A model generated the notes under the pieces. The model was not told the DNA's origin and did not search any database. It worked only from the letters and a program-made list of their open reading frames with translations. A program made the translations under genes and the position numbers. From assembly GCA_002964805.2 (NCBI GenBank), contig PUDQ02000001.1, forward strand, positions 6,906,001 through 6,970,000: a DNA stretch of 64,000 nt. Reading direction: 5' to 3'. Origin of the DNA: Trametes villosa (taxonomy: Eukaryota > Basidiomycota > Agaricomycetes > Polyporales > Polyporaceae). Positions within the stretch are counted from its first letter, which is position 1, and every line of letters starts with the position of its first letter. Shown here one piece after another: positions 12,390 to 22,951 of this stretch.

Positions 12390-13346
12390 TGCATGCTCGC
12401 CGCGGTTTCATCGGATTGACGACCAGGTCAGCAGTGCCATCCATATGTGCTGATGCCTCGGCTTCACCACTCACATCGACGTTGCAGGCGATATTTACGG
12501 AAGGCTCTGGATCCAGAACCGTACTACCAGTATTTGCTGACTCGCAGTGTCCCAATCCACTCTCGGGGTGAGTAGCATCGTAAACGCACCGCGCTGTCCG
12601 TTCTCACTGAATGCCGTACCAATCCTAGCATGCCTCCGTAGACGACATGTTTTCGCGTACAGAATATAAGGGTGAGTGCAAGGCAGCACAACCTGGAATA
12701 GAGCTCTAGACTTACGCTTATCAAACTATGCAGATACTATGACTATTGTGTACTGCTAGCGCAAAGCGGGCGAGAACTCCGGGGCCTTGGTGCGAGCAAA
12801 CTCGAGCGGGTGAGACTCAGATCAGCGCAAGTCCTGCGATTGGTTCAGTTGACGCCTCCCCTTTTGTACCAACACAACTACCCGCCACTCTCTTCCCGCC
12901 GCGTGCACCCCACTCGCCTTTAGCGAGTATATATGATATGCGGCGACAAGCTACTCCGGCAACGCGTACATCCCGCTTGACATCCCGAACCACGAACGCA
13001 GGTCAGCTGAGGTCCAGGCGCTTATTCTCCTTGCTTGAGCGGCTAACCCCTCCCGTCTGGATCGTCGAACTTAGCTCGCCACAACCACGCCAGGATGAGC
13101 TGCTTTCCCTCTTGGCCCAAGCCCTGATCGAAAATCCACCTCGGGTGTTGTACGGGGACGCTGGGGGCCCGCCAGATTGAAACTGGCACGGCTAAAGCAC
13201 GTCGCTATCTCGCTCGAGGATAACGCCATCCTCTGGCGCGATGAGCACATCGTATACGCCCCATTCAAAAGAGACTATGGAGCGTGTATTTCGCCGGCCA
13301 CCCTTCGCTGCTGCACATAAACCTTGCCGTTGTCCCTGTTGCTGCC
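12390..13346. other. Intergenic region upstream of the first UNC93-like gene
   Basis: A 144-codon frame at 12746-13180 has no recognisable motif. No supported gene was found. The final part probably carries the promoter of the transporter gene. Confidence 0.45.
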
Positions 13347-15358
13347 ATGTCTACGTCGGCTTCGTTCCAGGACTCCGCCAGTGCTTCGCACGCGCACACG
13401 CGGAAGCCGCGATGGTATGTCTCTAACTTTGATATCACAGTTTGACTCCTGCGTTGACGTCACGATGTGTACAGGTACAGATCAACCTTTTACAATGCGT
13501 TGGTCCTTGGCATTTGTAACTTCCTCGCGCCGGGTACGTCCCTTGTGCCATGCGTTGCTCGTGCGGTCATTCATCCTCGATGCAGGTATCTGGGGCGCTA
13601 TGAACTCGCTGGGTGCGGGTGGCCAAGCCAGTAAGTCTATACTGTCTATGTTGCCGTCCGAGGACGGTACTGACTCCACGCGCAGGCCCCCATCTCGTCA
13701 AGTATGTAGCGCCGAGTACCTACGTACAGTGACGCCTCTGACCGCGTATTCCCCCCAGTGCCGCGAACTCCCTCACGTTCTGCCTGTACGTCTACCCATC
13801 CACGTTCAGCTAGGGTGAATGCTGATTTCTCGTGCAGCATGGTCCTGTCCTGCTTCTTCTCCAGTGCGTCGCCAGTGTATAGCGCGAGGGTCTCCCTATT
13901 GATCCGCTGTCCTTAGGCGCACTGGTCAACGTTATCGGTATCAAGTCTGTGCTCATCATCGGAACGATGGGCTATGCGCGTGAGTCAGCTTCTCTCTACG
14001 TATCGGCAGCGGCGACTAAGCTACGAGTTGCCTTACAGCATACGCAGCGGGCCTGTACACGAACAACCGTTTCGGCACGGAATGGCTTGTCCTCGTCGGC
14101 GCTGCGCTGTGCGGACTCAGCGCAGGCCTCTTCTGGATGGTGCGCCTCACTCCCCACGTCATCCCTTCGCCGCTCACACTCATACTGAACAGGCCGAGGC
14201 GTCCATCGCGCTCGCCTACCCCGAACCGTACAACCAGGGCAAGTTCCTCGGCTTCTGGCTCACCTTCCGCGTCGTCGGCCAGCTCATCGGCGGTGCGGTG
14301 AACCTGGGGCTGAACGCGCAGAACGGGGAGGCGGGCAAGGTGTCGTATACGGTGTACATCGTGTTCATCGCGCTGCAGTGCGTGGCGCCGCTTGCGGGCC
14401 TGCTGCTGACGCCGCCGCGGAAGGTGGAGCGGACGGACGGACGGGCGGTGAAGCTGGAGATCCAGGGGTCGAGCAAGAAGGAGCTCATTGCGACTGCGAA
14501 GCTCTTCTTTACGCGCGAGGTGCGTGCGTGTGCCCGTTATGTTCCGGGACGTGCTGACGTAGTGTTTTGTAGTTCCTGCTCATCGTCCCTCTCATCGCGC
14601 AAGCGGTATACTCTGAGGCAGTCATGTTTACCTACCTCTCTCGTACGTGTGTCCCCTCACGAATGCGCGCATATATCTAACCTTCGTTTTGTAGAGTGGT
14701 TCAGCGTCCGCGCTCGTGCACTCGGCTCGTTCTTGTCCGCTATCGTCGCTCTTACCGGCGGCAACCTCCTCGGGGTACGCACTTTCTCCGCCGCTACCGC
14801 GCCTCACGACTGACTCCCACCCAGTGGTTCCTGGACAGTTCCAATATCAAGCTGAAGGTGCGCGCCCGCGGCGCATTCGCATTCATCATGATCACCCAGG
14901 GCGGCTGGTGGATCTGGTCGACGATCCTCACCACGCGCTTCGAGAAGACGCGGCCCACGTTCGACTGGAACGACGACGGGTTCGGGGCGGCGTTCACGCT
15001 GTTCCTCATCCTCGTGCTGGCGTTCCAGCTGCAGTACCTGTACCTGTACTTCGTGGTGGGGCACCTCGCGAAGACGCCGCAGGAGGTGGTGCGGATCGCG
15101 GGGCTGCTGCGGGGGACGGAGAGCGCGGCGCAGGCGGTGAGCTACGGGCTGGGGAGCATCGCGAGCTTCGCGGTGGTGGGGCAGGGCGCGGTGAACTTTG
15201 GGCTGTGGGGCGTCGCGATCATCCCGGCGTGGTTTGTGGTGCGGGATATCGGGGGACGGCTGGGGGACCGGCGCGAGGAGCGGGAGCGGGCGGTGCAGCA
15301 CGAGGAGAAGGAGGAGGTTGGGACGGAGGGGTCGATTGGCGAAAAGGTGGCCGTGTAA
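13347..15358 (+). CDS. UNC93-like (DUF895) major-facilitator membrane protein, copy A
   Basis: A multi-exon gene starting MSTSASFQDSAS at 13347. The first exon ends at 13414 and the second begins at 13475 (WYRSTFYNALVLGICNFLAPG). It continues through GIWGAMNSLGAGGQ, NAANSLTFC, GLYTNNRFGTEWLVLVGAA, EPYNQGKFLGFWLTFRVVGQ and a last exon ending GEKVAV. Many hydrophobic segments are present, consistent with 11-12 membrane spans, followed by a hydrophilic acidic tail. The family is UNC93-like, DUF895-type MFS proteins, common in fungi and of mostly unknown substrate. A second copy lies tail to tail at 15923-17945. The last exons and the stretch around 14200-14520 are almost identical between the two copies, while introns differ. 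Family assignment is firm; substrate unknown. Confidence 0.88.
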
Positions 15359-15438
15359 GATTTTTGTTGTACAGATATCACCGTTCGGGCATGTTCTTAG
15401 AGTATAGTTCAAAATGTATCGTGGCAAGCGTCGCCTTT
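13475..15438 (+). repeat. Left arm of a ~2 kb inverted duplication (UNC93-like copy A)
   Basis: This stretch matches the reverse complement of 15842-17820. Near-identity is clearest from about 14870 through the stop and about 80 bases of 3' flank to 15438, and again at about 14200-14520. Introns between these blocks align poorly or not at all. Confidence 0.8.
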
Positions 15439-15841
15439 CTGAAATTTCGTGATGTTCCGGGCCCGTTCTGTATCTGTGCGTCTCGACTGGCGCTTTCAGA
15501 GTCGACCAAGCCCCCCATCCGCGTCGATGTCCCGAAGAATAACATGGCAGCCGCTCAACTTCGTGACCGTCTAACAACCGGCGACCATAGCCGTGCTACG
15601 ATCCCATTCTTACAACCCGCGCCGTTGGCCCGAGGCTAACGTCGCAGGTTGTAATATAAGTAAAGGGCACAACATGACATGAACACCGGCATGTGGCCAA
15701 CCGAATCACGACGAAGTAACCGTTTCTCGCCAGATCTTGCGCGAGGTCACCGAACTGCCAGTGTGCGGACTCGAACAGTGAGTGCGCTCAGCTGACAGCG
15801 GCCAGCCTCCGCAGCTAGTTCTGGCGGTTCGGACAAGTATC
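15439..15841. other. Central spacer between the two transporter copies
   Basis: About 400 bases separate the arms of the inverted repeat. It lies between two convergent 3' ends. No gene is supported. A short inverted pair TTACAACC / GGTTGTAA sits near 15610-15655. Confidence 0.6.
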
Positions 15842-17820
15842 AGAAGGCGACGCTTGCCACGATACATTTTGATCTATACTCTAAGAACATGCCCGAACGG
15901 TGATAGCTGTACAACAAAAATCTTACACGGCCACCTTTTCGCCAATCGACCCCTCCGTCCCAACCTCCTCCTTCTCCTCGTGCTGCACCGCCCGCTCCCG
16001 CTCCTCGCGCCGGTCCCCCAGCCGTCCCCCGATATCCCGCACCACAAACCACGCCGGGATGATCGCGACGCCCCACAGCCCAAAGTTCACCGCGCCCTGC
16101 CCCACCACCGCGAAGCTCGCGATGCTCCCCAGCCCGTAGCTCACCGCCTGCGCCGCGCTCTCCGTCCCCCGCAGCAGCCCCGCGATCCGCACCACCTCCT
16201 GCGGCGTCTTCGCGAGGTGCCCCACCACGAAGTACAGGTACAGGTACTGCAGCTGGAACGCCAGCACGAGGATGAGGAACAGCGTGAACGCCGCCCCGAA
16301 CCCGTCGTCGTTCCAGTCGAACGTGGGCCGCGTCTTTTCGAAGCGCGTGGTGAGGATCGTCGACCAGATCCACCAGCCGCCTTGGGTGATCATGATGAAT
16401 GCGAACGCGCCGCGGGCGCGCACTTTGAGCTTGATCGACGAGCTATCCAGGAACCACTGCAGAACGGTCAGTCGCGCGGTGAAGGAGTGTCAGGGAAAGT
16501 GCGTACCCCGAGGAGGTTACCGCCTGTGAGGGCGACGATAGCCGAGAGGAAGGAGCCGAGCGCACGAGCGCGCACACTGAACCAGACTACATGCTGAAGG
16601 TCAGCGGCGTGCATGTATCAGCGAAGGGAAGTACGCACGAGAGAGGTAGGTGAACATGACCGCCTCAGAGTACACCGCTTGCGCGATCAGAGGCACAATG
16701 AGCAAGAACTGAAGTGTCCACGGGTTAGCACCATCCACAAGCACAACTCATCCCCATACGCACCTCGCGCGTGAAAAACAGCTTCGCAGTCGCAATCAGC
16801 TCCTTCTTGCTCGACCCCTGGATCTCCAGCTTCACCGCCCGCCCGTCCGTCCGCTCCACCTTCCGCGGCGGCGTCAGCAGCAGGCCCGCGAGCGGCGCCA
16901 CGCACTGCAGCGCGATGAACACGATGTACACCGTGTACGACACCTTGCCCGCCTCGCCGTTCTGCGCGTTCAGCCCCAGGTTCACCGCGCCGCCGATGAG
17001 CTGGCCCACGACGCGGAAGGTGAGCCAGAAGCCGAGGAACTTGCCCTGGTTGTACGGTTCCGGGTAGGCGAGCGCGATCGCCGCTTCGGACTGCGCGAGG
17101 GAGTCAGTGAAGGGAATGGGATTGGAAGGGAGGGGGGAGTGGGGAGTGGGGACGTACCATCCAGAAGATGCCGGCGCTGAGGCCGCAGAGGGCAGCGCCG
17201 ACGAGCACGAGCCACTCCGTGCCGAAGCGGTTGTTCGTGTACAGACCCGCGGCGTACGCTGCGAGTGCAATGCGGTGAGCACAATCGTTGCACTGGCTGC
17301 GAAAGACGAAACTCACGAGCGAAGCCCATGGTGCCGATGATGAGGACGAACTTGATCCCGATGAGGTTGACCAGTACGCCTATGGTTACGGGTTAGGCTG
17401 GGTTACCGAGTGAAGGCGCTGTCGACATACTGGAGAAGAAGCAGGAGAGGACCATCCTACGGTCGCAGTCAGCATGGCGCTACAGACGAGGACGCAGAAA
17501 TCACGTACAAGCAGAACGTGAGGGAGTTCGCAGCGCTGCAGGGGAAACTTCGTTAGGCCGCAGACATAGTGGTAACGCGCAGGTGTGCGTACTTCACGAG
17601 ATGGGGGCCTACGTCGATGTCAGCCAACGTTCGCGACACGAGTGTAAGGCAAAACTTACTAGCTTGACCACCCGCGCCGAGCGAGTTCATGGCGCCCCAA
17701 ATGCCTTCACAGAAAGCGCATGAGCGTACAGGATGATTGCTTGATGGCTTGCTCACTTACCGGGCGCGAGGAAGTTGCACAACCCGAGGACCAACGCATT
17801 GTAAAACGTCGATCGGTACC
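15842..17820 (-). repeat. Right arm of the inverted duplication (UNC93-like copy B)
   Basis: Reverse-complement partner of 13475-15438. The homology starts at 15842, outside the coding region, so the duplicated unit includes 3' untranslated DNA. Confidence 0.8.
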
Positions 17821-17945
17821 TGTCCCCGGCATCAGCACCGTTCACACCGTCCACAAACATGCACCACTTGAACATACCATCGTGGCTTCCGAGCCTGCGC
17901 GTGCGAAAGCGAAGCAGCGTCATGGAGAGAAGCCGGGGCGGACAT
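15923..17945 (-). CDS. UNC93-like (DUF895) major-facilitator membrane protein, copy B
   Basis: The minus-strand gene starts at 17945 (MSAPASLHDAAS... ARKPRW, matching the copy A start) and stops at 15923-15925. Splice donors and acceptors fall at the same places as in copy A, for example TG|GTATGT after the first exon and CGCGAG|GTGCGT after the large fourth-quarter exon. The proteins are identical over long tracts, including EPYNQGKFLGFWLTFRVVGQ, RGTESAAQAVSYGLGSIAS and the tail GEKVAV. Elsewhere codons differ silently, as at FLLIVPLIAQAVYSEAVMF, and intron sequences are unrelated. It is presumably functional. Same family, topology and unknown substrate as copy A. Confidence 0.85.
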
Positions 17946-19049
17946 CGTGCTTCAGCTTGCTTCTGAGAAGTCGGCGGGGGCTGCGACACATCGGCCCCGC
18001 GCCCAAAATTCGATTTTGAATGCCGGACTCGCTGGTGCTCATCACAGGTGGCGATGGCGTTATTCCGGCACGGAGTGGTGGAGGCAGGACGGTCGGTGAA
18101 TTTTCGAATTTGATGGAGCCCCGCGAGAAGGCCGAGACGAAGTCGATCAGGCCCCAGGTCCACAGAGCCCTCGGGTTGTCGAAACGGCGAGCCGAGGAGT
18201 GGAGGAGGTGCAGGACTTGGCTCGGGGCCGGCGCTACAAGCGGTTAGTGCGAGCGCTCCTCTTGATCGGCGGAGCGCCTCTGCTTGGACTGAAGTCTGAC
18301 TCGGGCAGACATCCAAGGTGAGTGCAGCTCGAAAGAGTGAGCGGAGCGCGGCATGCTTCCGAGCCGTAGTGACGTGCAAACACCAAGGAATTGTGCGTAG
18401 CTAGGCATGGTCCCTGAATGAACAAAAAATGGGTCAACGGCGTTCGAAGGAAGTCGTAGGAAAGCTGACAGACACTGCTCACCAAGATATATACCAAGGG
18501 GTGTCTGGTTCTCGCAAAGCAAGAGTCATAATGCTAAGACGCATTAAGGTACCAACCTCCTCAGGTAGTAGGTCTAGGTGTCATGTTATGTGTTCAGGTG
18601 GTCCCGGTAGCCCAATGGAAGTGCTTGAGAATCACCAACCCCCAAAGAAGACCGGTAATATGGCTTGAGAATCGAACGATACGGCTCGGGATGCCGGATT
18701 GTACTAACGCGGCCGGTGTTCGCAATCATGGACTGAGGGTTTGAGGTCACAACGAGGATAATTCACGTCCCGTGAAATTACTTGAAGTTTCCAGGGAATC
18801 GTGAAGTTACTGTTTGGTAAAAGGTTTTGTCCGATGAACGATGTTGAGGATTGGCAGTACACCTTGGTACGCTGAGTGAGTAGACGAACGACACAAGCTT
18901 GGGCGCGCACCGGAAAACGCCGTCAGTAGCTTCGTGGCGTGGGAAGGTGTCAAGACGCGCTGGTGCACCGTGCAGCACAAGTACCACCGTGTTCTCGTTC
19001 TTACTACAGGCAGTCAACAAGCTTGCTAGCTATTGGCACCGGCGATGGT
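17946..19049. other. Intergenic region between divergent transporter B and methyltransferase genes
   Basis: About 1.1 kb with no supported gene. A minus-strand frame runs through 17753-18379 but is only an upstream extension of the transporter exon. A tRNA-like fragment near 18602-18680 was examined and rejected. Promoters of both flanking genes must lie here. Confidence 0.5.
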
Positions 19050-20828
19050 ATGCTCGACATTCGACATCTCGTCAACTCGGACTACCTCCTCGCCTGCCTA
19101 ATCCCCCTGCTCCTCCTCGTACTGAGCTTGCAAATTCTGGGCAACCCTCGCGACCTCCTGGACGTGGTCTTCGGCAGCACACGCCGGGGGACAGCAGGCT
19201 ACTTCTCCGTCCAGCGCGCGGCCGCGTCCTATGCACAATATGCGAGGCTATCGCGGCGAGAGCTCGCGGCGATGCGCGCGTCGTACGGGCGCATGTCGTG
19301 GGCGCACCGGCGCGTAGGCTACGACCTCGGGTACACGAAGAAGCTCGCGCGGCTGGAAGAGTCGATATCTACGAATGCGCGCGTCACGGACGCAATCGCG
19401 TCCCTTGCGCGCGAGGAGTTCCCGGATGAGGTCCAGCAGAGCAGTCTGCTCCAGCCGGAGGTCGTTGGGGATATCAGTCGCGTGCGTGAAGCTGTGAAGC
19501 ATTTTGTACGCGACTGGAGTGAAGAGGGACGCGCCGAGCGGGAAGTTATCTTCGGGCCTATCCTCGAGGTATTGCGGAGTGTTCCCCCTGAGGATCGTGA
19601 ACGTATGCGCGTCCTCGTACCCGGCTCCGGGCTAGGGAGACTCGCGTGGGACATCTCGCAACTAGGTATGTCCCCCGCATATATGTGCTTTTGTTCGAAC
19701 ATGCGCATACACCGCATCACGGCAAACATCATAGAATGCCACGCGCCGAGCATCCAGCAATTCCAGGGGGGGCCGCCAAAATAGTGGAAATGGAACTTCG
19801 CTCCGGCGGGTCCGAGTTCCACTTCCACTAGCCATTCCCCTTTGACTTCCACTCTCAAGGGCGACGCGGCCGTGGCGAGGCGAGGGCGCGGAGGACGCGT
19901 CGCCAATGCTTGCGGCAAGCGTGTACACGAAGGCGATTTCGATGGGCACATGAATGAGGTACAGGGTGCATGCGCGAAGATAGCGCAAATGTCAACGACG
20001 TGAGCGAGGTGTAGGCGCCATCGCGGACACGAGCGTGGACGGAGTGGATACCTCTGACCCGCACGACAAAGGCGAGGCGAAGGACAGCCGTGTGCGTGGG
20101 GTGGTCAGCGAGCGCATTGATGTACGTATACGCCCGCTAGGCCAGTTCCAATTCGTACAGGATTGTGCCTGTGTCAGAGGCCCTGGAATCGCTGGGTGCT
20201 CTCTGTGTATATATGCGCTCCTGCTTCTGCACGCTGACTCCCCTTAGGCTTCCAGACGACCGCAAACGAGCTCTCCTACTTCATGAATATCGCCTTCCGC
20301 TTCCTTCTCTCCCCCTCGCATACCCAACGACCCCAGCAACACACCCTCCAGCCCTACGCCTCCTGGTTCTCGCACCAGCGCAGCGCCGACGGGCTCTTCC
20401 GCCCCGTCTCGTTCCCTGACGCCGTCCCGCGCCTCGGCAGCAAGCTCGCCCTCGCTGAGCAGGACTTCCTCTCCCTCCGTCCCCCCTCCCCCGACGGATA
20501 CGACTTCGTCATCACACTCTTCTTTATCGACACTTCGCTCAACGTGATCGAGACGGTCGAGCACATCCACCGCCTCCTCCGCCCGGGCGGGAAGTGGGTC
20601 AACCTGGGGCCGCTGCTGTGGACGGGCGGGGGGCAGGCCGCGGTCGAGCTGAGCTTGGAAGAGGTGCTCCGACTCGCGGAGACGGTTGGGTTTAGCGTGA
20701 GCGGCGAGGAGGAGGAGGGTGTGGAGAGGCGGCGCACGGTCGAGTGCGAGTATACCGCGGACCGGACGGCGATGATGCGCTGGCTGTATCAGGCCGCGTT
20801 CTGGGTCGCCACCAAGGTGCCGGTATAG
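19050..20828 (+). CDS. Carnosine N-methyltransferase homologue (N2227 family), 398 aa
   Basis: Two exons, 19050-19665 and 20248-20828, joined in phase (CTA-G|GC-TTC). An N-terminal hydrophobic segment (YLLACLIPLLLLVLSLQIL) could anchor the protein in a membrane. The SAM-binding motif VLVPGSGLGRLAWDI sits just before the splice and continues GFQTTANELSYFMNIAFRFL after it. Then come a QPYASWFSHQRSADGLFRPV segment and the signature FFIDTSLNVIETVEHIHRLL with RPGGKWVNLGPLLW. This order matches CARNMT1 and yeast YNL092W, SAM-dependent methyltransferases acting on carnosine-like dipeptides. Whether this fungal enzyme uses carnosine is not known. The single intron is 582 nt, about ten times the local norm, and contains a hairpin. 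Confidence 0.88.
19784..19828. repeat. Hairpin in the long methyltransferase intron
   Basis: GTGGAAATGGAACT (19784-19797) and AGTTCCACTTCCAC (19815-19828) are inverted copies with one mismatch around a 17-base loop. It lies inside the 582-nt intron and may mark an inserted non-autonomous element or simply a stable RNA hairpin. Confidence 0.7.
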
Positions 20829-21187
20829 GATACATGGTACGTCCCTCGCGGTAGTCTGAATCTGTGCTGCTGTCGGTGCTGACGTGGTTGGTAGCATGTA
20901 GATTCAGTATGCTTAGAAGGCGCCTCTGCAGCGGCGTTTGGTAGAATGTGACGCCTCGTGTTGGGTAGGACAATGGGCGTGACCGGACGCGCTGAGTGTT
21001 AGTACGGCGCCGCGGTGGCTAAGCCACAAGCCACCGGCGAATGCCCTCTTCTTGCCTTTATCCTCTACGCCTTCTCCCATCCTCCCCCTTCCTCTTACCT
21101 TCATCTTTCATCCGCTAACTGCATCATCATCTCCCTCCATTTCTCCCTCTAACCCTCATCTCTCTCAACGTTAACCCAGGTACCGAG
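20829..21187. promoter_or_regulatory. Intergenic region with a pyrimidine-rich leader
   Basis: No gene is seen. The 100-130 bases before 21188 are very rich in C and T (TCTTCTTGCC..., CTCCCTCCATTTCTCCC), as in promoters and 5' leaders of strongly transcribed fungal genes. Confidence 0.5.
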
Positions 21188-22004
21188 ATGGGCGACTCCT
21201 GCATCTCCGAATTCGACTTCTCCTACGCCCTCGCAGACCCGACCGTTGTCCCGCGTCCGCCCCCCGCGCGGCCGCACGTCTCCCTACCCGACCGGTGCAC
21301 CGTCTCCCTTCCCCCTTCCTATCTCTCCCGCTCCAACGTTGATGGGGACGCAATGGACCTTGAGTCCGAGACTGAAGGCGGCCCTAACGATGAGCCAGCG
21401 TTCGGCTTCCCGGTGCCCCGCACAGACGAGGGCGCGGGCAGGAACATGGGCGTGCGCCGGATGGGGTCGTCGCACCCGCGGTCGAAGGGAAAGCGGGAAG
21501 TGTCTGCCGCTAACAAGCGCTGTAAGGCGACGCACTGCGTACGTCTCAAGGCCCCGACCCCCGCTCCGGCGGAGGTCTTTCAGAGCATCACTGCGACGCC
21601 CGGGCTCGAAGGGCGGTCGTTCGAGGTCAGCCTTGCTCCCCCCCCTCCCTCGCTTCCCCGTCCGCTGAAGCCGATATGCTAATTTTGTTCTGCGCGCGTG
21701 TAGGAGATGCGGCTCGAGTGCTACGCCATCGCGGCGATCACGACCGGGCAGGCGCCCCAGCCTGTGCCCGTCGCGGTCAAGGGGGACGCAAGAGACGCGG
21801 TTGAGGTGAAGGCGATTGCGCCGGCGTACGCCCCGTGCGTCGTTCCTCCCGCTTCTGGAGAGTTGGGACGGGATTTTGCGATGTCACAGGATGTGAGTGG
21901 ATTGGTCTGGGAAATGACGGTGACAGGGGACTTGGGGCTAACTGCAAGTGTAGGCTCTGAGCGCGGAGTTCACGTTCGTCGCGACGGTGGACGTCAAGGC
22001 TTGA
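21188..22004 (+). CDS. Hypothetical protein, 225 aa
   Basis: Three exons, 21188-21625, 21704-21892 and 21954-22004, all phase 0 with good donors and acceptors. The first 150 residues are Pro/Ser/Arg-rich and low in complexity, with a basic HPRSKGKREVSAANKRCK patch that could be a nuclear localisation signal. The remainder (EMRLECYAIAAITTG... ALSAEFTFVATVDVKA) has alternating hydrophobic residues, as in beta strands. I do not recognise the family. Intron positions, an in-frame join and a CT-rich leader argue that it is a real gene. Confidence 0.5.
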
Positions 22005-22951
22005 TTTGGCAGATATTACGCAAACGGCGCGGTGTACAATATGGACAGGAAGATAACACCGGACGACGAGCTGTATGAGTATGACGACGGCTTGTTACGA
22101 AGTAGTCCAAGGATTGTGCATGTGCATGGACTCCTCCTGGGATCGCGTGCGGCCTACAACCACAAACTCCGTAAGCCGAGCAATGGGCCGCCGACGAGGC
22201 TTCATCCGGATAACAAGCCTTTGCGCTACAAGCAAGAGGTATGTCGGTAATTGCGACTCGGCAGAGTGCACAACATGTGCACGCCATAGTTTGTATGCAT
22301 GAGCGCTTGCTGCCGCCAGGCACAGACAAGCAGATCCTGCTGTGATTGGCTGGGCGAGCCTTGATCGCGAGGCTATCGAACTCCTCCGGCCTGGCGGGCG
22401 CACAACACCTGAAGTGAGTGCCAACACGCTTATGCAGTGCACCCACAGACTCATATTCAGTTTAATTCTTCAGGTACGAGCCGCGAGCAGAAACAGGGTG
22501 GCCGATCGCACCTCGGCCAGTAGCGGCTCCGTCAACGAGGCCCAGAATGTCCCAGACAGTTCTCATCCGGAAGAGCGTCGGCCCATCCTTTGCCTCGCAC
22601 TAACGTGCATGGCAATATCGTTCGCCCATCCACAGGAGACTCGGAGAGGCAACGCCCGCGTCGGCGATCGTCACGGTGTTCCGGGGCGGTATGACGCCAC
22701 CGCGCTTCCCGTCGTCGTGCTCGCGCGTGCTCTGCCACCCCCAGGGCGTCGCGCATCTCGAACTCCTCGATCGGCCGGCCGGGCATCCTGCGGCCAGCCA
22801 GGTAGCGCAAGGGTCTTGCCACTCTGACGCGATGCGCGATAGCAGGGGGTCGTGTCGCTGGTTATCATGGCGCGGGACCGGGGACTGCAGAGGTCGTACC
22901 CTCCTCTGCTCGACTTCTTTCCCAAATTCACCGCTGTCGTGAACGTCTGAA
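22005..22951. other. Intergenic region, GC-rich, no gene assigned
   Basis: About 950 bases. Around 22560-22920 both strands hold long open frames (for example minus-strand GRPIEEFEMRDALGVAEHA) with coding-like GC content, but no family, splice pattern or start is convincing. It could be a decayed gene. Confidence 0.35.

Noticed and set aside
12746..13180. 144-codon plus-strand frame upstream of UNC93-like copy A.
   Set aside because: No recognisable motif, Arg/Pro/Ser-rich composition typical of chance frames in GC-rich DNA, and no counterpart upstream of copy B.
14716..16597. Long overlapping frames of 170-307 codons on both strands of the transporter genes.
   Set aside because: They are out-of-frame shadows of the real exons. 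They appear twice only because the exons are duplicated.
18602..18690. tRNA-like stretch (GGTAGCCCAATGG... GAATCGAACGAT).
   Set aside because: No paired T arm or anticodon stem can be formed, and the T-loop consensus is absent on either strand. A TTGAGAATC direct repeat explains part of the appearance.
22532..22822. Minus-strand frame with a segment GRPIEEFEMRDALGVAEHA that looks protein-like.
   Set aside because: No family, start context or splice partners could be found, and an overlapping plus-strand frame is equally long.
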